From Candidatus Rifleibacteriota bacterium (GTDB lineage Bacteria; Riflebacteria; Ozemobacteria; Ozemobacterales; Ozemobacteraceae): a DNA stretch of 16,822 nucleotides. Every line of letters begins with the position of its first letter. The stretch's first letter is position 1. This document shows positions 9,410-16,765 of the stretch, in pieces. The translations under genes and the position numbers were made by a program. Location: NCBI GenBank assembly GCA_022704885.1, contig JAKJFO010000017.1:1-16822 (forward strand), given 5' to 3'. The notes under the pieces were generated by a model. The model had not been told where the DNA came from. It ran no database searches and worked only from the letters and a program-made list of their open reading frames with translations.

Positions 9410-9946
9410 TCAGGTTGCCGGTGTCGGTTCGAGCAGCGCGAGCAGCACTGCGGCAACGTCTTCTTTGTGTTCGACGAGAAGAAGCTTGACTGCTTTTTCG
9501 GGGCCTAAGATTGCTTCACCCAGTTGTTGTGCGCCGGCAGCTATTCGCAGTGCCATCACTCTCTGCCCATGCTCGCGCAATAGTGATTCTACCTTGCGGT
9601 TGAAGCGGTCGACACAGTCATTGCTCATTATCAGCAGGCGCGAAATTCTCTGAACTCTTTTCTCGCCGGTTTTTTTGTCGACCAGGGCGAGCCCGTTGGC
9701 TTCGTTTTCGAGTATGCGCTCGATGCTTTCGAGGCCGCGCGACAGCCGGTCGTTGTTTCGGGCCGCTACTAGAGCAGCTTTTATCGAATCAGAAAAAGCC
9801 GCGGCCGGCACCAGCACGTTGCTGCCCGGCCACAGCTTTTCTGAATTTTGTCTGAGAAAGCTCTGGAGTTGCTCAAATCTGGCGTCTGCTTCGACCTGTT
9901 TCGGAAATAAAAGTTTGGTTTGTGCTGTGGCAGTTTTTTTCTTCAA
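9410..9946 (-). CDS. Uncharacterised soluble protein, TTG start
   Basis: This 178-residue protein is unrecognised. It has no membrane segment or signal peptide. It is Lys/Arg/Glu-rich and probably mostly helical (SLESIERILENEANG-type stretches, and a long helix around DRFNRKVESLLREHGQRVMAL). The start is TTG at 9946, two bases after the stop of the upstream gene, with no in-frame ATG until about residue 107. This close coupling favours the TTG. It is the last gene of the minus-strand run that begins at 11372. Confidence 0.7.
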   Translation of the reverse strand: MKKKTATAQTKLLFPKQVEADARFEQLQSFLRQNSEKLWPGSNVLVPAAAFSDSIKAALVAARNNDRLSRGLESIERILENEANGLALVDKKTGEKRVQRISRLLIMSNDCVDRFNRKVESLLREHGQRVMALRIAAGAQQLGEAILGPEKAVKLLLVEHKEDVAAVLLALLEPTPAT

Positions 9947-9948
9947 TG

Positions 9949-10410
9949 CTATTTCCCGGCGAGTTCTTTTTCAACCTGCTCTATCGAGTAGTTGAAGCCC
10001 ATGCCCAGAGTTTTGTCGCTGCCGGTCTCGAGTGGCCAGAGACCCTGAGGGCCGTTGAGAATGCGCCAGCTGCCTTCTTCATTTTTTACCAGGAAAAGCA
10101 CAACTCTTTCGCCTGGAATCGGGAATCTGGGACGATCGCGCACAACATGGTCTTTGCTGCCAGGAGTATTGAACTGAAGAGGCTTGTCGGCTTCGATAGC
10201 ACCTTTAAGAATTTTCTCGATCTTAACGATCGTGCTGGTTTCGGGTATTTTTGCATCGGCCGGCGAAACTACCTGCTGGGTATCGACGCTGGCAATCACT
10301 ATCGCTTCGGCTTTCTGCACGAGTTCGGGAAAGGGAAGCGTTCTGATCATCGCGAATGCGGGCATGCCAAGGAACAGAATCATGAGTATAAATATGCTTG
10401 AGCGGGTCAT
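9949..10410 (-). CDS. Small secreted protein of unknown function
   Basis: The start is the ATG at 10410, with AGGAG 7-8 nt upstream; an earlier ATG at 10428 would weaken the signal peptide. The product has 153 residues with a clear Sec signal peptide (MTRSSIFILMILFLGMPAFA) and probable cleavage after Ala20. The mature part has a pattern seen in many small exported proteins: VQKAEAIVIASV (31-42), VKIEKILKG (62-70), PGERVVLFL (99-107) and a short Leu-Asn-Gly-Pro-Gln-Gly turn (118-123). It is beta-rich, with no catalytic motif that I can see. The gene sits 14 nt after the lipoprotein protease gene and directly before the TTG-start gene, so it is co-transcribed and probably exported with the lipoprotein. 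Confidence 0.83.
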   Translation of the reverse strand: MTRSSIFILMILFLGMPAFAMIRTLPFPELVQKAEAIVIASVDTQQVVSPADAKIPETSTIVKIEKILKGAIEADKPLQFNTPGSKDHVVRDRPRFPIPGERVVLFLVKNEEGSWRILNGPQGLWPLETGSDKTLGMGFNYSIEQVEKELAGK

Positions 10411-10424
10411 TTCTAATCTCCTCA

Positions 10425-11372
10425 TCATTTCCAGATATTCTGCCGGATGAATTCGTAACGTTCGGGGTCATGCTGGCGCATTTTTTCTGGATCTTTGAAA
10501 TAGGCGGCTACGCATTCGGCCATGTCTTCGCCCGAGTCGGTGTTGCCATAGTCAGTAATCGAAGAGCGCACCGGCTGGTTGTTGGGCCAGAATTTAGCTG
10601 CCCATTGTCTGAGGACATCAGCATTCTTAGCCTGAAACTGGTGGGTCATTTCATGCACAACCAGTTCTTCCATGGTTATCCAGCCGCCGGCCCCAATTGC
10701 TTTGTTGCTGATCATGATCGGATCACCGCCCAGGCCGCTTGGCTCATTCCCATCGTTATCACGAATGGTGCTCTGCATGGTGAATCCGCGGGTGCAGTTT
10801 CTGAAGTTGCCCGGCAGCTTTTCCATGATGGCGGCGAATTGTGCTGCCTGCTGGCTGGTCCATTGGGCGGCGGTTGCCGAGTTCCACTGATCCTGCCAGT
10901 TTTTGCCATCGAGGACGGTGATGCCGTATTTAGTCTTGATGGCAGCGGCTTCAGCGAGATTGCTCTCGGTGCCTACCTGGCTGTAAGGAACGGCAATCTG
11001 GGCTCCACTTATGATCTCTTCGACGGTCGCTGCCTGCTGACCATTATTGTTATTCTGCCCGGTATTGTTATTGCTGGTCACGTCTTCGGCGTTGGGGTCG
11101 ATGGTAGTGACGTTTGCCTGTGAATTGGTGCTGGTATCGGCTGTCTGCTGCGTATTGGTGTTATTGGCGGCTGTATTGTTATTATTATTGTTGTTGTTAT
11201 TGCCAAAGATATTGGAAAAAGTATTCACAACGTTCTGGATTGCAGGCATGGCCTGCTGTACGCCCTGCGCGACCTTGCTGATGACATCGAGAATCTGCGT
11301 CGCATCGCAACCGGTCATGAAAAGCGAGCTTACCAGCAATAGAATTACCGACAGATGCCTGAGCTTTTTCAT
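10425..11372 (-). CDS. Lipoprotein with anthrax lethal factor-like (ATLF) zinc metalloprotease domain
   Basis: The start is the ATG at 11372, with GAGGTG just upstream; an in-frame ATG at 11393 lacks such a site and would spoil the signal. The 315-residue product begins with a lipoprotein signal ending in the lipobox MTGC (Cys22). A low-complexity Asn/Gln/Thr-rich spacer (about 57-112, with nine consecutive Asn) follows, and then the protease domain. The HExxH motif is HEMTH (240-244). Downstream, SSITDYGNTDSGEDMAE (270-286) and then a conserved tail (PERYEFIRQNI) align position by position with the catalytic region of anthrax lethal factor. The third zinc ligand would be Glu282 (equivalent to LF Glu735) and Tyr275 would match LF Tyr728. 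This supports a peptidase of the M34/ATLF type anchored on the cell surface or in the periplasm. The substrate is unknown. Confidence 0.85.
   Translation of the reverse strand: MKKLRHLSVILLLVSSLFMTGCDATQILDVISKVAQGVQQAMPAIQNVVNTFSNIFGNNNNNNNNNTAANNTNTQQTADTSTNSQANVTTIDPNAEDVTSNNNTGQNNNNGQQAATVEEIISGAQIAVPYSQVGTESNLAEAAAIKTKYGITVLDGKNWQDQWNSATAAQWTSQQAAQFAAIMEKLPGNFRNCTRGFTMQSTIRDNDGNEPSGLGGDPIMISNKAIGAGGWITMEELVVHEMTHQFQAKNADVLRQWAAKFWPNNQPVRSSITDYGNTDSGEDMAECVAAYFKDPEKMRQHDPERYEFIRQNIWK
11175..11201 (-). repeat. AAT/AAC triplet tract encoding nine Asn
   Basis: Twenty-seven bases of AAT and AAC codons in the spacer of the lipoprotein gene encode Asn58-Asn66. The mixture of two codons makes pure slippage less efficient, but length variation between strains would be tolerated in this linker. 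Confidence 0.8.
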
Positions 11373-11408
11373 AATTTTCACCTCTGCCCACAAAATGTAT
11401 CAACAACT

Positions 11409-11437
11409 CTTATACGTTTTAGCTTTATATAAGGTAA
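11409..11437 (-). promoter_or_regulatory. Probable promoter of the lipoprotein protease operon
   Basis: On the minus strand TTACCT (11437-11432), 17 bp, then TATAAG (11414-11409; one mismatch to consensus). Transcription would start about 30 nt before the lipoprotein ATG at 11372. Confidence 0.48.
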
Positions 11438-11480
11438 CACATTTTAAGTCGGTAGTTCTTTTTTTAATCTCGAAGTTGTT

Positions 11481-11514
11481 TATTGATCAAATATAACGTT
11501 AAACATTATTGATC
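11481..11514. repeat. TATTGATC direct repeat in the divergent control region
   Basis: TATTGATC occurs at 11481-11488 and 11507-11514, 26 bp apart. The first copy lies in the palindrome TTGATCAA (11483-11490) and the second supplies the probable -35 of the promoter at 11509. It could be an operator between divergent transcripts; chance is possible in this AT-rich stretch. Confidence 0.3.
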
Positions 11515-11537
11515 TCAGCGAGGCAATCTGATATGCT
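11509..11537 (+). promoter_or_regulatory. Probable promoter of the cNMP/TadZ/TPR gene
   Basis: TTGATC (11509-11514), 17 bp, then an extended -10 TGATATGCT (TATGCT at 11532-11537). The leader to the ATG at 11628 would be about 85 nt and contains the palindrome GTCGCGAC (11575-11582). Confidence 0.45.
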
Positions 11538-11627
11538 TGCGAGAAGTGAGTGGTTGTCTGTGACACGGGATATTGTCGCGACCCATTGATATGCCGGTAA
11601 AGCGTAAATTAGAGAAAGGTTCTGAGC

Positions 11628-13802
11628 ATGTTACCGAAGATCTCTTTATTTGAGGATTTGTCTGAGAGCGAACTCGAAGCCCTGAACAATATCGCAGTCA
11701 AAAGCGAAATTCATCGGGGCGAAAAAATTTTTAACGAAGGCGACAAAAACTGGGATTTGTTCATCGTTGAAGCCGGTGAAGTTGAAATCTGCGTAACAGA
11801 TCTGACTGGCACCGAAAAAGTTATTGCACGGGTACGTGAACGGGAATTTTTCGGCGAAATGTCTCTTTACGACCGCACCTCCTCGCGCTCGACGACGGCC
11901 CGGGTGGTTCGCACCGGCAGCATTTTCAAATTGCCTTCAGACAAGCTCTGGCCACTGATAGATTCTCCGTCTCCCATGAGTCGCACCATCAGTTCCAAGA
12001 TCATGCAGGCTCTGAGTCGTCGGCTCAGAGAGGTTACCCAGAAAGCAGCGGCGGTTCTGAAATGCGAAGAAAACGTAAAGGGCAGGGTCATTTCGGTTGT
12101 ATCTTCTGGAAGTGGCTGCGGCAAGACGACTTTTGCCACGACCGTGGCACAGATACTCGCGCGCGAGCACAAACGCAAGGTTCTTTTTCTCGACCTCGAT
12201 CTGCACTATGGTGACGGCACTTTTCTGCTGGGCGTTTACAGCCAGAATTCAATCGTCAACCTTGCCCGCATAATTCATAATCAGGATGTGAACGCTGAGC
12301 AGATTCAGGGCCATTTTTCTTCTGTACATGAAAATCTGCATATTTTGAGCGCGCCAAATAACATAATCGAAGCCGAACAACTTCACATAGAGAACCTGGC
12401 GGGAATAATCGGCTGCTGCCAGAAACTTTTTGACTATGTGATCATCGATACCAATGACGGCATCAATCCTGTCGTTCTGGCGGCGATAGAATCATCTGAG
12501 CGAGTGTTTTTCATGCTCGACTCACAGGATATTCTCAACGTTAAGAACTCTGTCAGGTTCTTCCAGGTTCTGACTACGCTTCGATACCCGGAGAACAAAG
12601 TCACGGTTCTAGCCAACAAGGCCAGGGAAGACTTCAGACCTGAGCACCTGCCGAAAACCCGTCTGCGCATTGCCGGCTGTCTGCCCGAATTCCAGGATGT
12701 GTCGAGAAAAGACGGCAAGACAGTGTTTCAGGTTACCCCGCAAAACCGCTTCTGCTCGGCAGTTCGTGCTGCAGTTAACCTGGTGATAAAAGATGAAAAC
12801 AATGGTAAAGGATCTTCAAACGGCAATGGTCATGACGGTTCCAACGGAAACGGCAGTTCACTTATGGCCGGAAAAGGTAACGTTGATGTGCTGTTTCCCC
12901 GTATCAATGCCGAGAACCTGAGTATTCTGATCAACGAACTCAAACTGCTGCTCGATGAAGGCATGCTGCCTGAGGCAGAAGCTGAAGCCCGTGAGTTGTT
13001 GAATTTCTGCCATGATTCTTCGCAGCTTTATCAGATTTTTGGCGAAATTCTCATGTGTCGCGAAATTCCTGAAGAGTCCATCATCGTTCTGCACAAAGCG
13101 ATCGAGCTTGACTCTAACAATCTTCTCGCCATCGGCATGCTCGGGCATGTTCTTGGCGACCGCGACAAGCTCAACCGCGCGATTCAGCAGATGACCGAGC
13201 GCTGCCAGAAAGCGGCGCGTTTTGCCGATTGCTGGAACGACCTCGGGCGCCTGCATTGCTTCGCCAGCAATTTTGATGCGGCTCAGAAGGCTTTCAGCAA
13301 GGCCCTTGAGATTAATCCAGCTTTCAGAGACGCCAGAATCAATCTGGCGATAGCGCTCGGTGAATCAGGTCAGCCCGGGCTGGCGCTCAAAGAACTCGAC
13401 CGGCTCGATCACAAGGGCTTGCGCGGCCATTACTACGCTGGCTGCTTCCATCAGCTGCAGGGCTCGTTCGCCGAAGCCTTTGCCGAGTTTCAGATGGCGA
13501 CCGTTATTCGCACCGAGTATCACGATCTGTCAAAGCGACTTGAACATCTTTCCGGTTATTTTTCTAAAATCGAGGCGCTCGTGCAGATGCATCGCAACTA
13601 TCTGGCACGGCATCCGGCCTTTCCCGATCTGCATTACAAACTGGCCGAGCTTTACTTTCAGATGGCAAAAGAAGAAGAAGCCGTGGCAGAACTGCAGGAA
13701 GCGATCAGGCTCAATCCCAATTACAAAGAGGCCCGGCAACGGCTTTCGCAGATCAAGGAAAAGTCACAACAGGCCGGTGCCACGGCCGGGAAAAGGCATT
13801 GA
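11628..13802 (+). CDS. Fusion protein: cNMP-binding domain, TadZ/CpaE-like ATPase, TPR repeats
   Basis: The ATG at 11628 has AAAGG 8 nt upstream, and the protein has 724 residues. Residues 1-140 form a CRP-type cyclic-nucleotide-binding fold (LFEDLSESELEALN, GEKIFNEGD, FGEMSL, RSTTARV). Residues 152-390 form a MinD/ParA-class ATPase closest in pattern to CpaE/TadZ: P-loop SGSGCGKTT (160-168), VLFLDLDLHYGDGT (185-198) and FDYVIIDTNDG (268-278). The extra 'deviant' Walker lysine of MinD is absent. A Gly/Asn/Ser-rich linker (about 391-418) joins to TPR-like helices (about 427-715), with clear units such as FDAAQKAFSKALEINPAF and EEAVAELQEAIRLNPNY. TadZ/CpaE proteins position Tad pili at a cell pole and usually carry a receiver-like N terminus; here a cNMP domain takes that place. 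No other tad genes are in the window. Control by a cyclic nucleotide is inference, since binding residues cannot be judged fully. Confidence 0.9.
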   Translation: MLPKISLFEDLSESELEALNNIAVKSEIHRGEKIFNEGDKNWDLFIVEAGEVEICVTDLTGTEKVIARVREREFFGEMSLYDRTSSRSTTARVVRTGSIFKLPSDKLWPLIDSPSPMSRTISSKIMQALSRRLREVTQKAAAVLKCEENVKGRVISVVSSGSGCGKTTFATTVAQILAREHKRKVLFLDLDLHYGDGTFLLGVYSQNSIVNLARIIHNQDVNAEQIQGHFSSVHENLHILSAPNNIIEAEQLHIENLAGIIGCCQKLFDYVIIDTNDGINPVVLAAIESSERVFFMLDSQDILNVKNSVRFFQVLTTLRYPENKVTVLANKAREDFRPEHLPKTRLRIAGCLPEFQDVSRKDGKTVFQVTPQNRFCSAVRAAVNLVIKDENNGKGSSNGNGHDGSNGNGSSLMAGKGNVDVLFPRINAENLSILINELKLLLDEGMLPEAEAEARELLNFCHDSSQLYQIFGEILMCREIPEESIIVLHKAIELDSNNLLAIGMLGHVLGDRDKLNRAIQQMTERCQKAARFADCWNDLGRLHCFASNFDAAQKAFSKALEINPAFRDARINLAIALGESGQPGLALKELDRLDHKGLRGHYYAGCFHQLQGSFAEAFAEFQMATVIRTEYHDLSKRLEHLSGYFSKIEALVQMHRNYLARHPAFPDLHYKLAELYFQMAKEEEAVAELQEAIRLNPNYKEARQRLSQIKEKSQQAGATAGKRH

Positions 13803-13844
13803 TCCAAGTGGCTGGCGAGATATCTGAAACTGCGGGGCTTTGAA

Positions 13845-14525
13845 ATGACCTGGAAGCGTCAGCTTGTCTTAATTCTCGTTTTTTGTATGTTTTCTGATAT
13901 TTCGGTGTTTTGTAGCCTCCCGTCTTTACATGTGAGTGTTTACATTCATGCGGGTGAACTTCTCAGAACAGCCGGACCGGTTCCTGATGCAGTAATAGAG
14001 CCCCCTGATCAGGTCAGAAATGAGCTGACGGTCGGCGAAAGATTGCGCCGGTTCTGGCTCGAAAAGATTATTGGCTTCAGAATAAGCTATGCTTCAGCTC
14101 GCGGCAAAGCCTGCCATGCCAATCAGCGCGTGCTGGCCGGTGCCGTTGCAATGTACAATGAAGATCATGGTAATACCATGAAGGAGATCACACATGCCGA
14201 TGTTACCAGCGCCACAGGAACTCTGGTCGTCGACAAGTTTTTGAAGTCGCCTTTAATACCTGCTGATACGGCCTGTGAATACCGAAGCCACGGCGATCTT
14301 ACTGGTCCTGGCATAATATACTGCACTCAGCATGGCTCAATTCCTGCCATCCAGGATAGCATTCGTAAAGAATTGGGTTTGCCGCCAATTGCGGCAGAGG
14401 GCGCGCAGATTTTTGCCGTTGTCGGTATCTCGATACTTTTTTTGCTCTCGGCAATCGTTCTGCTGGCTTTATTTTTCGGCAGACGCAAAAAAGATGAAAA
14501 ATCGTCAGTTACACCGGAAAGCTGA
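13845..14525 (+). CDS. Membrane protein with pilin-like Cys/His globular domain
   Basis: The protein has 226 residues. An N-terminal hydrophobic segment (about 6-24) is a signal peptide or anchor, and a C-terminal membrane segment (about 188-211) is followed by a basic tail (RRKKDEK). Between them, at about 85-165, lies ARGKACHANQRVLAGAVAMYNED, followed by a second Cys pair and ending in IIYCTQHG. This pattern recalls the soluble domain of some type II/IV pseudopilin-like proteins (ACxANQ..AGAxxMYN ... CxxHG). The classical prepilin leader (G/FTLIE) is missing and a C-terminal anchor replaces it, so it is unlikely to be processed as a pilin. It starts 42 bp after the TadZ-like gene, and co-transcription is likely. 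The ribosome site (GGGG) is only fair. Function is unknown; adaptor or pilus-surface role is inference. Confidence 0.78.
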   Translation: MTWKRQLVLILVFCMFSDISVFCSLPSLHVSVYIHAGELLRTAGPVPDAVIEPPDQVRNELTVGERLRRFWLEKIIGFRISYASARGKACHANQRVLAGAVAMYNEDHGNTMKEITHADVTSATGTLVVDKFLKSPLIPADTACEYRSHGDLTGPGIIYCTQHGSIPAIQDSIRKELGLPPIAAEGAQIFAVVGISILFLLSAIVLLALFFGRRKKDEKSSVTPES

Positions 14526-14540
14526 CCAGTATCATTGTAT

Positions 14541-15293
14541 TCAGCCGAGCCAGCCGGCCGACCAGGCATACCTGACCAGCATCGCAAGACACATGGTTAC
14601 TACCAGTATTCGCAGATAGCGCGGGTTTATACGCAGCAGGCAATGTGAGCCGCCGGCCGCCCCAATGAACTGCCCGGCCATCATGGTAAAGCCATACAGC
14701 CAGACCACCTTACCGGCTATCAGAAAAACAATGAGTGAAGCGATATTGGTCGCAAAATTCAGGGTTTTAGCGACGACCGTCGCGTCGATCAGGCCCTGAC
14801 CTCGCAGTGAAACGCCGGCCATCGCAAAGAAAGAACCGGTGCCCGGGCCAAACATGCCGTCATACCAGCCAATCACCGGCACCAGCAACTTTTTAAAAAG
14901 ATTGTCAGAAATCCGGGGGTGACGCTCGACCTCGCTCAGCTGCGGCGAAAACAGAAAATACAGGGCGATCAGCACAAGCACTGCAGGTATGACAAAGCTC
15001 AATACGGATGAATCAATGAACTGAACAGCTACTGTGCCCATAAGTGAACCGATGAAAGCCGCCAGCATGAGATTTTTTACATTTGGCCAGCTGACACGGC
15101 CCTTTCGGAACATCATGAAGGTCGCTGTTCCTGAGCCCATCGAACTCTGCAGTTTGTTGGTGCCGAGGGCAGTGTGTGGCGGAATTCCGCTCAAAATCAG
15201 CGCAGGCACGGTAATTAACCCGCCGCCACCCGCCAGCGTGTCGATAAAGCCCGCAATTGAAGCCGCAATAAACAGAAACAACAAAGATTCCAT
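14541..15293 (-). CDS. TauE/SafE (TSUP) family permease
   Basis: The start is taken as the ATG at 15293, where the hydrophobic protein begins (MESLLFLFIAASIAG); an upstream in-frame ATG (15380) would add a leader lying over the promoter. It has 250 residues with about 7-8 membrane segments. The family signature GFIDTLAGGGGLITVPALI (15-33) is followed by ALGTNKLQSSMGSGTATFM, and the second half repeats the pattern (WYDGMFGPGTGSFFAMA). TSUP proteins export or import sulfur compounds (sulfite, sulfoacetate, taurine-derived) or other organic anions. The closest type is the YfcA-like subgroup of unknown substrate. It converges with the plus-strand gene ending at 14525 (15 bp gap, no terminator seen). 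Confidence 0.92.
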   Translation of the reverse strand: MESLLFLFIAASIAGFIDTLAGGGGLITVPALILSGIPPHTALGTNKLQSSMGSGTATFMMFRKGRVSWPNVKNLMLAAFIGSLMGTVAVQFIDSSVLSFVIPAVLVLIALYFLFSPQLSEVERHPRISDNLFKKLLVPVIGWYDGMFGPGTGSFFAMAGVSLRGQGLIDATVVAKTLNFATNIASLIVFLIAGKVVWLYGFTMMAGQFIGAAGGSHCLLRINPRYLRILVVTMCLAMLVRYAWSAGWLG

Positions 15294-15350
15294 AATTTTC
15301 CGCCATGACGGTATGACATTGTCGGCACGCCACAGATTACACATTTGCCA

Positions 15351-15380
15351 GTCATAACGCAAGATGAGTAAATCTCTCAA
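15351..15380 (-). promoter_or_regulatory. Probable promoter of the TauE/SafE gene
   Basis: On the minus strand TTGAGA (15380-15375; one mismatch), 18 bp, then TATGAC (15356-15351). The predicted leader to the ATG at 15293 is about 50 nt. Confidence 0.45.
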
Positions 15381-15446
15381 CCGTCCCTGAATTTAGACCG
15401 ATAATTGCTGCTGAACCTGACAACATTTGCCAAAAAAGTCAGAAAG

Positions 15447-15475
15447 GTGATTTTGCAGACAATGTCGTTTATACT
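15447..15475 (+). promoter_or_regulatory. Possible promoter of the MFS gene at 15503
   Basis: A good -10 TATACT (15470-15475) has only a poor -35 (GTGATT, 15447-15452) at 17 bp. An activator may be needed. The leader to the ATG would be about 20 nt. Confidence 0.35.
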
Positions 15476-15502
15476 GACTGTACAAGTTCTGGTGAGGTTA
15501 AG

Positions 15503-16765
15503 ATGCAACGACGCTGGGTAATCTTCTGGGTTCTGGCGGGGGCATACTTTTTTGTCATGTTCCACCGCTTCTGCACTGCGGTCATGGCCGGCGATCTGAC
15601 GGCCGATCTCGGTCTCGACCCTGCCGCGCTCGGCTTTCTCTCGTCGATGTATCTGCTTGGCTATGCCTCGGTGCAGATTCCCGTTGGAATCCTCTCCGAC
15701 TGGTGGGGTGCGCGCAAGACCATGTCGATTTTTCTGCTGGTAGCCAGTCTTGGCGCTTTTGCCTTCGGCCGGGCCGAATCGTATCATGCGGCCGTTCTTG
15801 CGCGCTGGCTGGTTGGCGCCGGCGTCGGCTGTATTTATGTGCCGGCGCTGCGGGTTCTTGGCTGCTGGTTTGGTAAAGATGCGTTCGCTTTTATGACCGG
15901 CATGCTGCTGGCGGTCGGCAATCTTGGCGCACTCGGCTCGACCTGGCCGCTGGCGGTGATCAAGTCGATCTGGGGCTGGCGCGCAACCATGGAAGTCGTC
16001 AGCCTGATTACCCTCGTTCTGGTTGGGCTGCTCTGGCTGACTATCAGAGATAACCCGCCGGAAAGCGAAGAGTCTGGTGAGCGCTGTAATGCAAATGTCG
16101 ATGAGCAGAGCACAGCCGCGGCGAAGCAGCCGGGCGGGTTGCGTGTAATGCTTAAATCTCGCCGGTTCTGGGCTCTCACTTTTTACTTTTTTGCCTTTGA
16201 AACGACAATTATCAGCTTTCAGGGCCTCTGGGCCGGCCCATACCTGAAAAGAGTTTATGGTATGCCCGATACTTCGATCGGATACGCCCTGACCTGGCTT
16301 GCTCTCGGGCTGATGGTTGGCGCACTGATTTCCGGAATCCTTGCTGGCCGCTCGTTGCAGCGTCGGCATGCCGTACTGACTTCGGGTATGCTGGGATATC
16401 TGCTGTGCTGGGTTCCCATTGTCTTTGCCACTGATTCTCTTGCGCCTTACATGACGCCTCTGCTGACGTTTATGGGCTTCTGCGGCGGCTTTTTTTCAAT
16501 CAGCTTCGGAATTGCGCGGGAATGCTTCGATGCGAGAATGGCCGGTACCGCACTCGGGGTTTACAACTTCACCGGTTTTGTCGGTGGCGGGCTGGGAATG
16601 TGGGTCATGGGGCTGATTGTCAGATGGGTGTCACCTGAGGCAACCAACGATATTGCTGCCTTTCAGACAGCTTTTGGACTGGCGCTCGTTCTCATGTTCG
16701 TCGGCTGGATCATGCTGGTCATGCTGCCACGAGCGTTTCCTGCCTCAGACCGGCAATCAGTCTGA
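15503..16765 (+). CDS. Major facilitator superfamily transporter
   Basis: The 420-residue inner membrane protein has about 12 hydrophobic segments in two six-helix halves, separated by a charged loop (about 185-212). MFS motif A is exact at 62-72 (GILSDWWGARK, G-x3-D-x2-G-x-R-K). The ribosome site GGTGAGG lies 5 nt before the ATG. Family members of this general kind move small anions or organic acids, but I cannot assign a substrate. It is divergent from the TauE/SafE gene, and its stop overlaps the next start (TGATG), so it leads an operon that continues off the right edge. Confidence 0.9.
   Translation: MQRRWVIFWVLAGAYFFVMFHRFCTAVMAGDLTADLGLDPAALGFLSSMYLLGYASVQIPVGILSDWWGARKTMSIFLLVASLGAFAFGRAESYHAAVLARWLVGAGVGCIYVPALRVLGCWFGKDAFAFMTGMLLAVGNLGALGSTWPLAVIKSIWGWRATMEVVSLITLVLVGLLWLTIRDNPPESEESGERCNANVDEQSTAAAKQPGGLRVMLKSRRFWALTFYFFAFETTIISFQGLWAGPYLKRVYGMPDTSIGYALTWLALGLMVGALISGILAGRSLQRRHAVLTSGMLGYLLCWVPIVFATDSLAPYMTPLLTFMGFCGGFFSISFGIARECFDARMAGTALGVYNFTGFVGGGLGMWVMGLIVRWVSPEATNDIAAFQTAFGLALVLMFVGWIMLVMLPRAFPASDRQSV

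Noticed and set aside
9401..9420. Inverted repeat CGGCA/TGCCG between convergent genes
   Set aside because: Only five base pairs with a ten-base loop and no U-tract on either strand.
10398..11123. 241-codon plus-strand ORF opposite the lipoprotein gene
   Set aside because: The minus frame has a lipobox, HExxH and a ribosome site, which settle the coding strand.
11047..11496. Plus-strand Leu/Val-rich ORF suggesting a membrane protein
   Set aside because: The poly-Leu run is the complement of the Asn codon tract in the lipoprotein gene.
15377..16369. 330-codon minus-strand ORF opposite the MFS gene
   Set aside because: It is rich in Arg, Gln, His and Pro with no domain pattern, and covers exact MFS motifs on the other strand. 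It is an antisense shadow.
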